Source of the DNA: Biomphalaria glabrata
Lineage: Eukaryota > Mollusca > Gastropoda > Planorbidae
Length of the DNA stretch: 64,000 bases
Assembly: GCF_947242115.1 (NCBI RefSeq)
Contig: NC_074712.1
Coordinates: 45,761,838 to 45,825,837 of the forward strand
Direction of reading: 5' to 3'
Below are positions 11,686 to 23,334 of the stretch, one piece after another (within the stretch, counting starts at the first letter, position 1; each line of letters begins with the position of its first letter). The position numbers and the translations under genes are program-made. A model generated the notes under the pieces. It was not told the origin of the DNA. It ran no database searches and saw only the letters and a program-made list of their open reading frames with translations.

Positions 11686-14600
11686 GTGGGGCGGAGACAG
11701 GCAGCGAGATTTACAGGAAGCCCTAGACTTATCATCCCAGTGGCTGTGTTAGGTAAAAATAGAAGTCTGAGTGTACAAGGGAAAGTAGGAGTTCGTTTCT
11801 GCAGATTTCTCTTAGATACTGGCGCATCAAGATCAATAATTCACCCTAGTCTCGTAGAAAACCACGTGATTCACGAAACAAGTGGCTATTCACTAAAAAC
11901 AGCTAGTGGTGAACTGTTGCCGATTTTAGGACAAACCTTTGTAAATTTTGAGATAGCTAACCAACGTTTTAGTCACGAATTCTTGGTCGCCCATATAATG
12001 GATGAGTGTATTCTGGGACTAGACTTTATGCAATTATTTGGATTCACGTTGAACATTGGGGGTGGCACAGTACAATATGGGAATCTAGAAATTCTCTTGC
12101 TGGGGGACAACATGGAAGAAGAACAGATTAAGAGGGTCTTAGTAACAGAAGACACCATCATCCCCCCACAGTCTGAAGCCATCATATGGGGAACAATAGA
12201 AGGCAACGATCCCATGTCTATCACAAGCCTCATAGAGCAGTCAAAGGAAGCATACAGAAGGTTGCCTGTTGGGAGAATATTGGTTGTTAACAGAGAAGAC
12301 AGGAGAGTACCTGTTCGCGTTATGAACGTTGACACTCAAGCTTGCAACCTACAAAAGAATAATGTTATGGCCACCTGTTGCCCAGTGGAGCTTATTGCAA
12401 CGTGTGGTGCGGTGGCCCCTGTAGCTAGTGCATCGTTATGTGACTCTCGAGTTGATCTAATGCTTGGAGATGTGGGCGAGAATCTGTCAGAGGAAGAGTA
12501 CAATAAAGCTAAACAACTGTTGCTAGAGTTTAAAGACATCATGCAAGACAGTGAAAATGAAGGTGGCCGGACTAATATGGTAACCCATAGGATAGATACA
12601 GGTAACACTAGACCAATCCGGCAAACACCACGGCGACTACCATTAGCAAAGCAACAAGAGGCCGCTCACATGTTGGAACAAATGAAGGAACAAGGAATTT
12701 TAGAGCCGTCTAACAGCCCATGGTGCTCGCCTGTTGTTCTGGTTCAGAAAAAAGATGGCTCTCTGCGTTTTTGCGTTGACTACAGGGCTTTAAATAACGT
12801 CACACAAAAAGACAGCTATCCACTGCCGCGTATCGATGACACATTAGACACCCCTTTTCTGGAGCTCATATATTTTCAACCCTAGATCTCAAAAGCGGCT
12901 ACTGGCAAGTAGGTTTACATCCTGATGACAAACAGAAAACAGCTTTCTCCACGGGAAACGGACTATGGCAGTTTACGGTTATGCCTTTCGGGCAACTTTT
13001 GAGAGACTGATGGAACAAGTTTTGCGGGGCTTAAATTGGAATGCTTGCCTGGTCTACCTAGATGACATTATAGTCTTCGGAAAGACATTTGATGAACACA
13101 TACATAACTTGAGGGAAGTGATGCAGCGTATTCGAAGTGCGGGAATGAAACTAAATCCGAAGAAGTGCTCATTCTTTCAGAGGGAAGTTAAATATCTGGG
13201 CCATATTGTATCCAAAGACGGGGTAAGCACAGACCCAGAAAAAACGGAAGTCGTCAAGCACTGGCCTACACCTACTAATCTTCATGAGCTCAGAAGCTTC
13301 TTGGGTCTTTGCAGCTACTACAACGCTTTGTACCCAGTTTTTCCACTATCGCTAGAGCCCTTCACCAATTGACTTAGAGAAAGACGCAATTTCAATGGAC
13401 GCCAGATTGTCAAGAAGCTTTTGAGAAATTGAAAGAGGCTCTCGTCTCATCGCCCATGTTGTCTTATCCCCTACCAGGTAATGTGTTTCAACTTGACACG
13501 GATGCTAGCAATACAGGGATCGGTGCTGTTTTATCACAGGAAGTGGACGGTAGCGAGAGAGTGGTAGCCTACTTTAGCAGAAGTTTGTCAAAAGCTGAAC
13601 GAAATTATTGTGTGACTAGACGTGAGCTGCTAGCTGTAGTGGACTCCATTAAACATTTTCACAAGTATCTGTATGGACAAAGATTTAAGTTGAGAACAGA
13701 CCATGCGGCCCTCCAATGGCTACTTTCCTTCAAGAATCCGGAAGGACAAGTAGCTAGATGGTTAGAAAGGTTACAGACTTATGATTTCGAAACACAACAC
13801 AGGAAGGGACAAGCCCATTCGAATGCTGACGCTTTATCACGACGACCTTGTAAGCAGGAGTGCAAGCATTGCACAAAAGTAGAAGGGAAAACAACAAGTG
13901 CCCTGGATTGTAGGCGGTTGGAGCTAAGTGCATCAGCGTCTTGGTCTGAAGAGACGATACGCAGAGAACAAAAGGATGACAAAGATATTGCCCCAATTTT
14001 GCAATGGAAGGAAGTTGGACAACGCCCTGATTGGCATCAAGTTTCTAGTACGGGAGAGATTACCAAGGCTTACTGGGCGCAATGGGACTCTCTGGTGATA
14101 GACAACGACGTCCTAAAACGGATTTGGGAATCCACCGATGGGACCTCGACACGAGTACAACTAGTTTTACCAAAGATTAGAATCCCAGAAGTGCTACATG
14201 AAATGCACAACGGCTCCACAGGTGGTCACTTAGGCGTTAACAAAACGTTAGAAAAAGTCAGGCAAAGGTTTTATTGGTGTCGTTACAAGGAAGACGTAGA
14301 AGATTGGTGCAGGAAATGTGACCGGTGTGCGGCAACTAAAGGCCCGCAACGTCGAACTAGAGGACCCTTGCAACAGTACAACGTAGGTGTCCCATTCGAG
14401 AGAATCGCACTGGACGTAGCTGGACCTTTTCCTGAGACTAACAAAGGGAACAAATACATTCTCGTGATAATGGACTATTTTAGTAAATGGCCAGAAGCTT
14501 TCGCGATGCCCAACCAGGAAACCACAACAATAGTCGATATTTTGGTAGGACATTGGATTAGTCGTTTTGGTGTCCCAATGGAATTACATTCAGATCAAGG

Positions 14601-15267
14601 ACGCAACTTTGAATCTAATCTGTTTCAGGAGATTTGTAAAATCCTGAATATCGAGAAGACGCGAACCACACCACTACGCCCTCAATCAGATGGGATGGTA
14701 GAACACTTCAATCGTACGCTGGTACAGCATCTGGCTAAAATGTCAGCAGAACAGCAAAATGATTGGGATGACTACATTCCCCTATTCCTTCTGTCTTATA
14801 GAGGAGCAGTTCATGCAACTACAGGTTACACACCAGCCAAATTATTGTTTGGTCGAGAACTTAGGATGCCAGCAGACCTCTTATTTGGACAGCCAGGAGA
14901 CCAACCAACAACGGCAAGCGAATATGTAACAGGACTTCGAAAGAGACTAGAAGAGGTTCATGCAGTTGCAAGGAGTAGGATAAAAGACAGTAGCGACCTT
15001 ATGAAGACCAGATACGATAGAAGGGCCAACTCTGCGGGGTTTGAAGAACATGATCTTGTCTGGCTATACAACCCCAAGAGAAAGAAGGGAAGATCGCCGA
15101 AATTACAGAAAGACTGGGAAGGCCCATATCGGATTGTGAAAAGGATCAACGACGTTGTGTACCGGATCCAGAAGGGCCCTAGAACCAAATGCAAAGTAGT
15201 GCACCTAGATCGGTTGAACCGTTATTGTGGAGATGATGGAGAGTCTGTTCGGGACGCACAGACCTAG
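11686..15267 (+). pseudogene. Pol-like region of the Gypsy element
   Basis: Recognised parts in order: protease with LLDTGAS (about 11.81 kb); RT with VDYRALN and YLDDIIVF (about 12.6-13.4 kb); RNase H with LDTDAS (about 13.5-13.85 kb); integrase zinc-binding part with the HHCC pattern (about 14.2-14.34 kb); integrase core with LDVAGPF and HSDQGRNFES (about 14.4-14.75 kb); and a C-terminal GPY/F-like module with WEGPYRIVKR (about 15.1-15.2 kb). Domain order is that of Ty3/Gypsy rather than Copia or BEL. Part of a broken element. Confidence 0.9.
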
Positions 15268-15278
15268 GGAGGGGGCAG

Positions 15279-15620
15279 TGTTGTAAACTTGTCCCCCCCC
15301 CGACTGACCATTTTTCCCCACGTGAGATCTTTTTGAATTGTTGTTTATGTTTGGAGGCGAAACTGACCTGAGCGAGTGTGTTGAGGAAAAAGGAACTGGA
15401 GTTATGATCGTGGATTTTCTCAACGGAGGATTGTTTTTTTTTTCTTAAATCGGTTTTGTGAATTGTTGTATGTACATTTTGATTAGGAGGACTGTGCAAT
15501 TGTTTCGATTATTCCGATTATTGACTGTTCGTAGTAGATTGTGCTTCTGCAACGAGAAGAATATTGGCGACCTGACAATCGGTGAGTTAACTATCTTTAG
15601 CCTACTCCAAAGTCGTAACA
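15279..15620 (+). repeat. 3' LTR
   Basis: 342 bp, near-identical to the 5' LTR. It is followed by the GTAT duplication and then by the right remnant of the interrupted DNA transposon. Confidence 0.93.
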
Positions 15621-15742
15621 GTATTAAAATCTCACCTAAAATAAACAAAAGGAAAGCAAAAATCAGTCACTTAATTCCGTTCCCCCCCCCCCAGGGGGGA
15701 GGAGTTCATTTCGGGGGGGGGGGGTTCCATGCGCTAGTGTGT

Positions 15743-16000
15743 GTACAACATGCCCATACACCAGCGTGACAGTTACAACGTACCCATACACCAGCGTGAC
15801 AGTTACAACGTACCCATACACCATCGTGACAGTTACAACGTACCCATACACCAGCGTGACAGTTACAACGTACCCATACACCATCGTGACAGTTACAACG
15901 TACCCATACACCAGCGTGACAGGCACAACATACCCATACAATATCGTGAAAGGCACAGCATGCCCATAACCAGCATGACAGATACAAAAAGCACATACGC
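15743..16000. repeat. Minisatellite, 30-bp unit, about 7-8 copies, degenerating rightwards
   Basis: The unit contains CCCATACACCAGCGTGACAG then TTACAACGTA, with CCAGCG/CCATCG alternation. The last two or three units drift (ATATCGTGAAAGGCACAGCA, CATAACCAGCATGACAG) towards the next array. Confidence 0.93.
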
Positions 16001-16014
16001 TAAAGTGACAGATT

Positions 16015-16630
16015 CAACATGCCCCTCCAGCAGAATGCCAGGTACAAGATGCCCATCCAGCAGACTGCCAGGTACAAGATGCCCCTCCAGCAGAATGCCA
16101 GGTACAAGATGCCCTTCCAGCAGAATGCCAGGTACAAGATGCCCCTCCAGCAGACTGCCAGGTACAAGATGCCCCTCCAGCAGAATGCCAGGTACAAGAT
16201 GCCCATCCAGCAGAATGCCAGGTACAAGATGCCCCTCCAGCAGACTGCCAGGTACAAGATGCCCCTCCAGCAGAATGCCAGGTACAAGATGCCCCTCCAG
16301 CAGAATGCCAGGTACAAGATGCCCCTCCAGCAGAATGCCAGGTACAAGATGCCCCTCCAGCAGACTGCCAGGTACAAGATGCCCCTCCAGCAGAATGCCA
16401 GGTACAAGATGCCCCTCCAGCAGACTGCCAGGTACAAGATGCCCCTCCAGCAGACTGCCAGGTACAAGATGCCCCTCCAGCAGAATGCCAGGTACAAGAT
16501 GCCCCTCCAGCAGAATGCCAGGTACAAGATGCCCCTCCAGCAGAATGCCAAGTACAAGATGCCCCTCCAGCAGAATGCCAGGTACAAGATGCCCCTCCAG
16601 CAGAATGCCAGGTACAAGATGCCCATCCAC
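16015..16630. repeat. Minisatellite, 30-bp unit, about 20 copies, no indels
   Basis: The unit contains GCCCCTCCAGCAGAATGCCA then GGTACAAGAT. Variation is limited to a few sites (AATG/ACTG, CCCC/CCCA/CCTT). It shares length and a CCAGC...ACAG/CCAG...TACAA skeleton with the preceding 30-bp array, so the two probably descend from one array. Open frames on both strands are by-products. Confidence 0.95.
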
Positions 16631-17157
16631 TAATCATTGAAATCCGGCAGTAAAATATTGATAAGAATTGGGCATTATTGAAATCTTGTTCAACTCGAGC
16701 ACATTCTGTATGCAGCCATGAAATCCAGTGGCTTTTATTGTTTCAGATGTTTGTGTTAACAAAGAAATATCACACCCGACTGACAACTGCTTTGTTTGCC
16801 TCCAATGTGACACAGTATGTGGGTCGCCACAATTCTGTACTGTCATATGATATACTGCACTGGGTCTTTAATCTTTGGACTCGACTACCATTGTTTAGTT
16901 AGGAATCTCTCCTGGTCTTTCTTTGACTTTGATAGGACAAAGCTCAAGCAGGGACCGTTCAAGCGATTATTACACATGTTAAGTGATAGTCACAGGTCGA
17001 AGTGTTTGTTGTATGATAGAAAAATACAAACTTCATTAGGTGGAGTGTTAGGTTGGAATCTTTACTTTGTTCTGGAGGTGTAGAAAAATACGTTTTTTTT
17101 TCAATTGCGACAGAGACCAATTTGACCTACATTTCAAGCACACACTTTTTACAAGCT
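16631..17157. other. Unrecognised sequence
   Basis: Open frames at 16678-17083 have no recognisable motif; no array or transposon end was noted. Confidence 0.35.
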
Positions 17158-19130
17158 GACAGAATGTCTTCTAGCTGAGAGATTGTCTCAAATCTGACAG
17201 AATGTCTCAAATCTGACAGAATGTCTCAAATCTGACAGAATGTCTCAAATCTGACAGAATATCTCAAATCTAACAGAAAGTCTTCTAGCTGACAGAATAT
17301 CTAGAATCTGACAGAATGTCTCAATATCTCAAATCTGACAGAATGTCTCAATGTCTCAAATCTGACAGAATGTCTCAATATCTCAAATCTGACAGAATGT
17401 CTCAATGTCTCAAATCTGACAGAAAGTCTTCTAGCTGACAGAATATCTCAAAACTGACAGAATGTCTCAATATCTTAAATCTGACAGAATGTCTCAATGT
17501 CTCAAATCTGACAGAATGTCTCAATATCTCAAATCTGACAGAATGTCTCAATGTCTCAAATCTGACAGAAAGTCTTCTAGCTAACAGAATATCTCAAATC
17601 TGACAGAATGTCTCAAATCTGACAGAAAGTCTTCTAGCTGACAGAATATCTCAAATCTGACAGAATGTCTCAATGTCTCAAATCTGACAGAATGTCTTAA
17701 TGTCTCAAATCTGACAGAATGTCTCAATGTCTCAAATCTGACAGAAAGTCTTCTAGCTGACAGAATATCTCAAAACTGACAGAATGTCTCAATATCTTAA
17801 ATCTGACAGAATGTCTCAATGTCTCAAATCTGACAGAATGTCTCAATATCTCAAATCTGACAGAATGTCTCAATGTCTCAAATCTGACAGAAAGTCTTCT
17901 AGCTAACAGAATATCTCAAATCTGACAGAATGTCTCAAATCTGACAGAAAGTCTTCTAGCTGACAGAATATCTCAAATCTGACAGAATGTCTCAATGTCT
18001 CAAATCTGACAGAATGTCTCAATGTCTCAAATCTGACAGAATGTCTCAATATCTCAAATCTGACAGAATGTCTCAATATATCAAATCTGACAGAATGTCT
18101 CAATGTCTCAAATCTGACAGAATAACTCAATATCTCAAATCTGACAGAATGTCTCAACATCTCAAATCTGACAGAATGTCTCAATATCTCAAATCTGACA
18201 GAATGTCTCAATATCTCAAATCTGACAGAATGTCTAAAATCTGACAGAATGTCTCAAATCTGACAGAATGTCTCAAATCTGACAGAATGTCTCAATGTCT
18301 CAAATCTGACAGAAAGTCTTCTAGCTAACAGAATATCTCAAATCTGACAGAATGTCTCAAATCTGACAGAAAGTCTTCTAGCTGACAGAATATCTCAAAT
18401 CTGACAGAATGTCTCAATGTCTCAAATCTGACAGAATGTCTCAATGTCTCAAATCTGACAGAATGTCTCAATATCTCAAATCTGACAGAATGTCTCAAAA
18501 AATTGACAGAATGTCTCAATATCTCAAATCTGACAGAATGTCTCAATGTCTCAAATCTGACAGAATGTCTCAATATCTCAAATCTGACAGAATGTCTCAA
18601 TGTCTCAAATCTGACAGAAAGTCTTCTAGCTGACAGAATATATCAAATCTGACAGAATGTCTCAATATCTCAAATCTGACAGAATGTCTCAATATCTCAA
18701 ATCTGACAGAATGTCTCAATGTCTCAAATCTGACAGAATAACTCAATATCTCAAATCTGACAGAATGTCTCAACATCTCAAATCTGACAGAATGTCTCAA
18801 TATCTCAAATCTGACAGAATGTCTCAATATCTCAAATCTGACAGAATGTCTCAAATCTGACAGAATGTCTCAAAGCTGACAGAATGTCTCAAATCTGACA
18901 AAATGTCTCAAATCTGACAGAATGTCTCAATGTCTCAAATCTGACAGAATGTCTCAAATCTGACAGAATGTCTAAAATCTGACAGAATGTCTCAAATCTG
19001 ACAGAATGTCTCAAAGCTGACAGAATGTCTCAATGTCTCAAATCTGACAGAATGTCTCAAATCTGACAGAATGTCTCAAAGCTGACAGAATGTCTCAAAT
19101 CTGACAGAATGTCTCAATGTCTCAAATCTG
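17158..19130. repeat. Satellite of 19-bp and 27-bp units with higher-order structure
   Basis: The basic unit is TGTCTCAAATCTGACAGAA (19 bp). Many copies carry an extra TCTCAATG or TCTCAATA, making 27 bp. Blocks punctuated by AAAGTCTTCTAGCTGACAGA recur; the segment starting 17421 repeats almost unchanged at about 17743, a period of about 322 bp. The 27-bp form gives open frames on both strands that are not genes. Confidence 0.95.
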
Positions 19131-19600
19131 ACTGAATGTCTTCTAGCTGACTGAATGTCTTCTAGCTGACTGAATGTCTTCTAGCTGACTGAATATGTTC
19201 TAGCTGACTGAACGTCTTCTAGCTGACTGAATGTCTTTTAGCTGACTGAATGTCTTCTAGCTGACTGAATGTCTTTTAGCTGACTGAATGTCTTCTAGCT
19301 GACTGAATGTCTTTTAGCTGACTGAATGTCTTCTAGCTGACTGAATGTCTTTTAGCTGACTGAATGTCTTCTAGCTGACTGAATGTCTTCTAGCTGACTG
19401 AATGTCTTTTAGCTGACTGAATGTCTTCTAGCTGACTGAATGTCTTTTAGCTGACTGAATGTCTTCTAGCTGACTGAATGTCTTTTAGCTGACTGAATGT
19501 CTTCTAGCTGACTGAATGTCTTCTAGCTGACTGAATGTCTTTTAGCTGACTGAATGTCTTTTAGCTGACTGAATGTCGTCTAGAGGACAGAATGTATTTG
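19131..19600. repeat. Satellite, 19-bp unit, about 24 copies
   Basis: The unit is AGCTGACTGAATGTCTTCT with a TTTT/TTCT alternative. It is related to the preceding array (TGACAGAATGTCTTCTAGC) but is a homogeneous derivative with ACTGA for ACAGA; the change is abrupt near 19130. Confidence 0.95.
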
Positions 19601-20030
19601 AAAATAACTGACAGAATGTCTTAAAGATAACCCAAAGTTTTAATGTTGACATAGGCGTCAACAAAGCACTTCATTTTAAGACATTGTCTCTCTATCTGGG
19701 TCACTTAGTTTTTCTCCCCTTCTCTCTCTCTCTGTCTCAAGTTTTGTTTCATTGACTGTCTCGGTATTTCTAAGTCTCTCCTTCTTTCTTTTGTTCAGCG
19801 TATGTAGTTGTTTTATTTTCTCAATCAATCAATGTACATGAGTCTATTTGCATGGCAGGTTAACTCTACCAGTCATGGGAGATAAGTCTAGTAGCTAGAC
19901 TACTCGTGTTTATAATTGCTTCTTTTCATGACTTCACACGTCTACTAATGACACCACATTCGTACACTGTAGACCTGATGTGGGCTATACAGCAGTGGTA
20001 AGTGTGGTCTTTTTATTCTCCTTTATACTC
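19601..20030. other. Unrecognised, pyrimidine-rich towards the end
   Basis: No gene seen; CT-rich patches begin near 19720. Confidence 0.35.
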
Positions 20031-20177
20031 CCCCCCCCTCTCTCTCTCTATCTCTCTGACTTTCCATGTTTTTCTCTTTCTATATTTCCCTCTCTCTCTC
20101 TCCCTGTCCCTCTCTTAATCTCTGACCCTCTCACTTCACCTTCTTCCTCCCTCTGCCTTTTTCTGTCAATCTATTTA

Positions 20178-20225
<48 letters not shown>

Positions 20226-20250
20226 GCTCTGTCTGCCTTTCCCTCTTTCG
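20031..20250. repeat. Polypyrimidine region with (CT)n
   Basis: Almost uninterrupted C/T on the + strand, with a CT run at about 20184-20221. The open frame across it is compositional. Confidence 0.9.
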
Positions 20251-20284
20251 TAGTCCTCTTCTTTTTACAAAGCTCCTTTCACAT

Positions 20285-20400
20285 CACTCTGTCTGTCTGT
20301 CTGTCTGTCTGTTTGGTCAAAAGTTTGTACATGTTATTTCTCCGACATCCAATTTTGGATCTAGCTGAAAATGCGCACAATTATTTAATTTATATGACAA
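20285..20400 (+). repeat. Interspersed TCTG-containing repeat, copy 2
   Basis: A TCTG run at 20289-20312, then GGTCAAAAGTTTGTACATG, TTATTTCTCCGACATCCAAT and GGATCTAGCTGAAAATG. Same family as 6945-7050 (minus strand) and 48500-48600. Confidence 0.6.
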
Positions 20401-20599
20401 CACAAGAATCAATTTAAAAAAACCCACAGAGAAAAAAAAACAGCAATTAGTTAATCAAATATTGGTAATTAAATTTTTTTTTTTGTATCTCGAACAAGGG
20501 AAAGAAATTTTACTTGACTGAAGTGGTGGTATAAACTGAATTAATACCCTTTATAGGTCGCTGCATGAGCTTAAGTTTAGAACAATCAATACTATAGAA

Positions 20600-22316
20600 C
20601 AGTGGTGGGCAACTTTTTTCTACCAAGGGCCGCATTAAAATAAATTGGGGACTGGAGGGCCGCATACATATAGATTTTCTTTTATTTTTGCTCCCCTATT
20701 TTGGGAATGACAACAAGAGTTAACAATTTCTCGAATTTTAAGAATCATTTTTTTTTTAATTGCTATTGTCTGTTTACTTGCCAACATAATATGGCATTTC
20801 ACCACATCACAAATGTACAGTGGTACTTACTATGAAGTACATAACTGTTTACTCTTGTGCATAATGTTCCAGAAACGTCTAACTAGCTTACTATTTGTAG
20901 TTTTTCTTGTGACTGCTGTCATATACAGTCAATCAGCATCGAACTGTTCCAACACTTGATAATTTTCAAACAAAAAACAAAATTTAAAAAAAAGCTTGAT
21001 GAATATGGTTCCAAATAATGTTAAAGTTTTTAAAGAGATGATATACAGCTTCTGGCCCCCATGAAGATCCCGCAAAGGAACTGGTGGGAACTTCTCTTTC
21101 AGGTTATAATTTGCTAGGAGGTATGTCATCTGGAGCTGAATCAGCTTCTGTATTAAATGGTCAGCTGGGGGTATGGAAAACTGGTTCCAAGTTCCTGACG
21201 TCTTAAAATTTGCTTTCAAATTCCACGATCATTTCACTAGAAATAGTTTCAACTTTCAGCTAATGAAAATAACAAAACCTGTTTTCACTTGCTAGCCTCA
21301 AGAAATGGAATAGCTTTAACATGCACATGTATTTTATGCGCAAGCAACACATGGTAGTGCCGCCGATGTTAAACATGAAGTCATATCTTCCACTTTTCAT
21401 TAGAAATATTAGTAACAAGGTCACAGTCAATGTCCTTCAAGGAACCAAACAATTTCTTCATTGAGTTTCCATGTTCTTCTAATGCTAGGCCAGTGGATAC
21501 TACTGTGTTACCAAACATCGGTAGTTTTGTTTCCAAACCTTCAAGTATTTTTCGGAACTTCCAATCAGGGCCGGCCTTAGAGAATTTGGGGCCCTAGGCA
21601 AAGTGAATTCAGTAGCCCCAAATAAAATAGAAAAATAAAAACAAACAGCGAAAAAAACTAAAATTATGCAATTTATTAAAACCTAGTCTACTTCAACAAT
21701 AACATTGAGGACAAGTTTCGCTATTTCTTCTATAAAAACATGTATTATACACTCCATATGAGAACCCCAACAATCATGGGTCATGGGCAGTTACATAGTT
21801 TGCTTTAGCTTAAAGTAGCCTTATGTCAAACATATGAACATACTATCTTTGTAATGTTAGATACTCAATATTTAATGCAACTTTGTACTTTTTCATGTTA
21901 TGAGATTATGGTTGGGATATTGTTATTTACTTCATTCAAAAGCCAGTTTTTCTCAGTCAAGCACTGGCTGCATCAGTTATTACTCTTACTATCTTGTATA
22001 ATAAACCCAACACTTTCAACACAGTTCTTCATAGCATTGAATAAAAACTGGTGTTTGTGTCTTTTGACTGAATGTTTTGAAATATTGCATTAAGAATAAT
22101 TTTCGTTTACCTTAAACATTTTAGACTGACGTTTAGAGACACTGTTTCTTTAGCCTCTTCATTGTAAGTGATAAGAACTAAAAGTTTCAAGAAATTTCTA
22201 TAGATATTTACAATTATTTATTTGTCATATATTAGCATTTCTGTATGTGTAATGTGTGGACACACCAGATTTCTTTAGGTGTCCGCGGGCCGCATAAAAA
22301 CACTTCGGTGGGCTAT
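20600..22316. mobile_element. Nonautonomous hAT-like element, about 1.7 kb, right end missing
   Basis: Starts CAGTGGTGGGCAAC and has GGGCCGCAT blocks near both ends (20626, 22288). The interior matches the copy at 44208-45906 in order (TGACTGCTGTCA, TGGAGCTGAATCAG, AACAAGGTCACA, CAATGTCCTTCAA, TAGCATTGAATAAA). The right end stops at about 22310, before the terminal inverted repeat. A foreign GGGCCGGCCTTAGAGAATTT / GGGGCCCTAGGC segment sits inside at about 21567-21605. Confidence 0.75.
21566..21640. mobile_element. Nested fragment of a GGCCGGCCTTAG-type repeat
   Basis: AGGGCCGGCCTTAGAG then TTGGGGCCCTAGGCAAAGTG looks like the end of a separate interspersed element. The second hAT copy lacks it at this place. 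Similar words (TTGCCTAGGGCACC, AAGCCTAAGAACGGTTCTGA) lie inverted at 36630-36665. Confidence 0.45.
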
Positions 22317-22339
22317 CGAATCTTCTATTTTCATAAACT

Positions 22340-22420
22340 CCTCACTACCAGAGTGGTTACAGCGTCGGCTTACGAAGTCTTGAGATATGAATTCGAATTC
22401 ATGGTTTATTTTTCTTGTTT
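22340..22420 (+). mobile_element. tRNA-derived SINE head
   Basis: ACCAGAGTGGTTACAGCGTC GGCTTACGAAG resembles the A-box half of a Ser/Leu-type tRNA, and GAATTCGAATTC sits where the B box (GGTTCGAATCC) should be. Arms do not pair well, so it is a SINE or pseudo-tRNA rather than a working tRNA. Confidence 0.5.
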
Positions 22421-22549
22421 TATAATTGCTTTTGAAAAGCGATTACGCTATAGTTTATAAGATATCACTTTCTTTCTCCCCCTGCCTCCCAACTTGTCCA
22501 GATAAGTGATAGGATAAGCTAAAAGCATGAAATATAGTTCGTCTATCGT

Positions 22550-22875
22550 GGTTCGATGATGACCACTTTTGTCATCCAGGGGGCTGAGGGCTTTGCACTG
22601 GGGTTTTGTGCCTCCTCATGTAGCTGGTGAGACCTATGTGAGCCCGGAATGTTCGGCTGCACATAGGCAGGTTATTCCAGTTGGAACTAGTGTCATAGGT
22701 CTTCCTTTTTTTTTCTCTGACGCTTTTCTCCTACCAGCACTGTTCTCGCCACTTTTCACAGCGCGACGCCATGATGCTCAATAATTTGCTTCCATCTCCC
22801 AAGTGGCAGGGTCAATGCTGAATGCTTTCAGAGAAGCTTTGAGAGTGTCCCTAAAGCGTTTTCTTTGTCGACTTT
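22550..22875 (-). mobile_element. LINE fragment, C-terminal protein end
   Basis: On the minus strand the translation includes KRFRDTLKASLKAFSIDPAT W, then ASWRRAV, and further on CSRTFRAHIGLTSYMRRH, a C-terminal zinc-finger-like tail seen in several animal LINE proteins. Stops interrupt it. The RT core is absent. Confidence 0.65.
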
Positions 22876-23334
22876 AAGAGCGCTTTGTTATCACATTTTA
22901 TCTTTATGTGCAGCGTGATAAAAATGCAACTCCTGCAGTCGACAAGCTTAGTGACCCGCCAATTGATCTGTCATTCGAGCTGAATCGCTTACCAAACAGC
23001 AAAACCACTGGAGTGTGAAAGTTTAAACTTCTTTTTTTTTCAGTGCGTAACGTCTCAAAAATGCATTGTCCATGTCTAGTCTAAATGTAGATTTATATCT
23101 TCAAGATCTAGGTTTATGTCTTCTTTGATCGTTGTCATGTAAGAGCTTATTCTTTTCTTTACTGCTGAACTAGCATGCTCCATACAGAGACCGTGCTTTG
23201 GTCCAAAATGTCTTAAGTGTAACATAATAGACCTGATAATAACCTAGACTTGAACCCTAACCTTTCTGTCTGGAGACGTTTTAAGAAACGCAAATAGGTT
23301 TTCATCAGATTGACAGACGGACTGAGTTGGCGTA
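22876..23334. other. Unrecognised sequence
   Basis: No gene, array or element end noted. Confidence 0.3.

Larger units (their letters stand above)
10107..15620 (+). mobile_element. Ty3/Gypsy (Metaviridae) LTR retrotransposon, 5.5 kb
   Basis: Bounded by near-identical LTRs (10107-10450 and 15279-15620, TG...CA) and a 4-bp target duplication GTAT (10103-10106, 15621-15624). A candidate primer-binding site starts at 10451 (ACTGGTGTCACAAGTGGGA), and a polypurine tract precedes the 3' LTR (GGGAGGGGGCAG). The gag-like region lies at about 10.49-11.67 kb and the pol-like region at about 11.69-15.27 kb, in the order protease, RT, RNase H, integrase. No env-like region is seen. The LTRs differ by about four substitutions plus homopolymer length, so the insertion is recent. 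The coding part looks broken, with about three breaks. Treated as a fossil. Confidence 0.93.
8694..15731. mobile_element. Nonautonomous DNA transposon, about 1.5 kb, split by an LTR element
   Basis: The two outer ends are CATGGGCGTAGCCAGG (8694) and GGTTCCATG (to 15731). They are flanked by a perfect 8-bp direct repeat CGCTAGTG (8686-8693 and 15732-15739), as for hAT-type insertions. The left part holds a T/G-rich stretch, AT/GT dinucleotides (8749-8790), a GC-rich block with CCCCAGCGCGGGGCGAAGCC near 8900, and sub-repeats of the form AAACCCCCTGGTAGGGGG between about 9400 and 10080. The right remnant is 15625-15731. No transposase is visible. The terminal inverted repeat is only about 5 bp, so class assignment is tentative. 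Confidence 0.6.

Noticed and set aside
10107-15620. Gypsy element as a domesticated host gene
   Set aside because: It has both LTRs, target duplication, priming and polypurine sites, and a broken coding part, so it is an ordinary recent insertion rather than a retained host gene.
15741-16640. Overlapping open frames on both strands over the 30-bp arrays
   Set aside because: Several frames are open at once on both strands, which is expected from a stop-poor unit of 3n length and not from selection for a protein.
19980-20417. 145-codon Ser/Leu/Pro-rich frame with signal-like start
   Set aside because: It spans a polypyrimidine tract and a dispersed TCTG repeat; composition alone explains the hydrophobic run.
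22340-22420. Functional tRNA gene
   Set aside because: A and B box words exist but stems do not pair and no terminator T run is placed correctly; it is better read as a SINE head. The same holds for 33490-33572 and 40540-40610.
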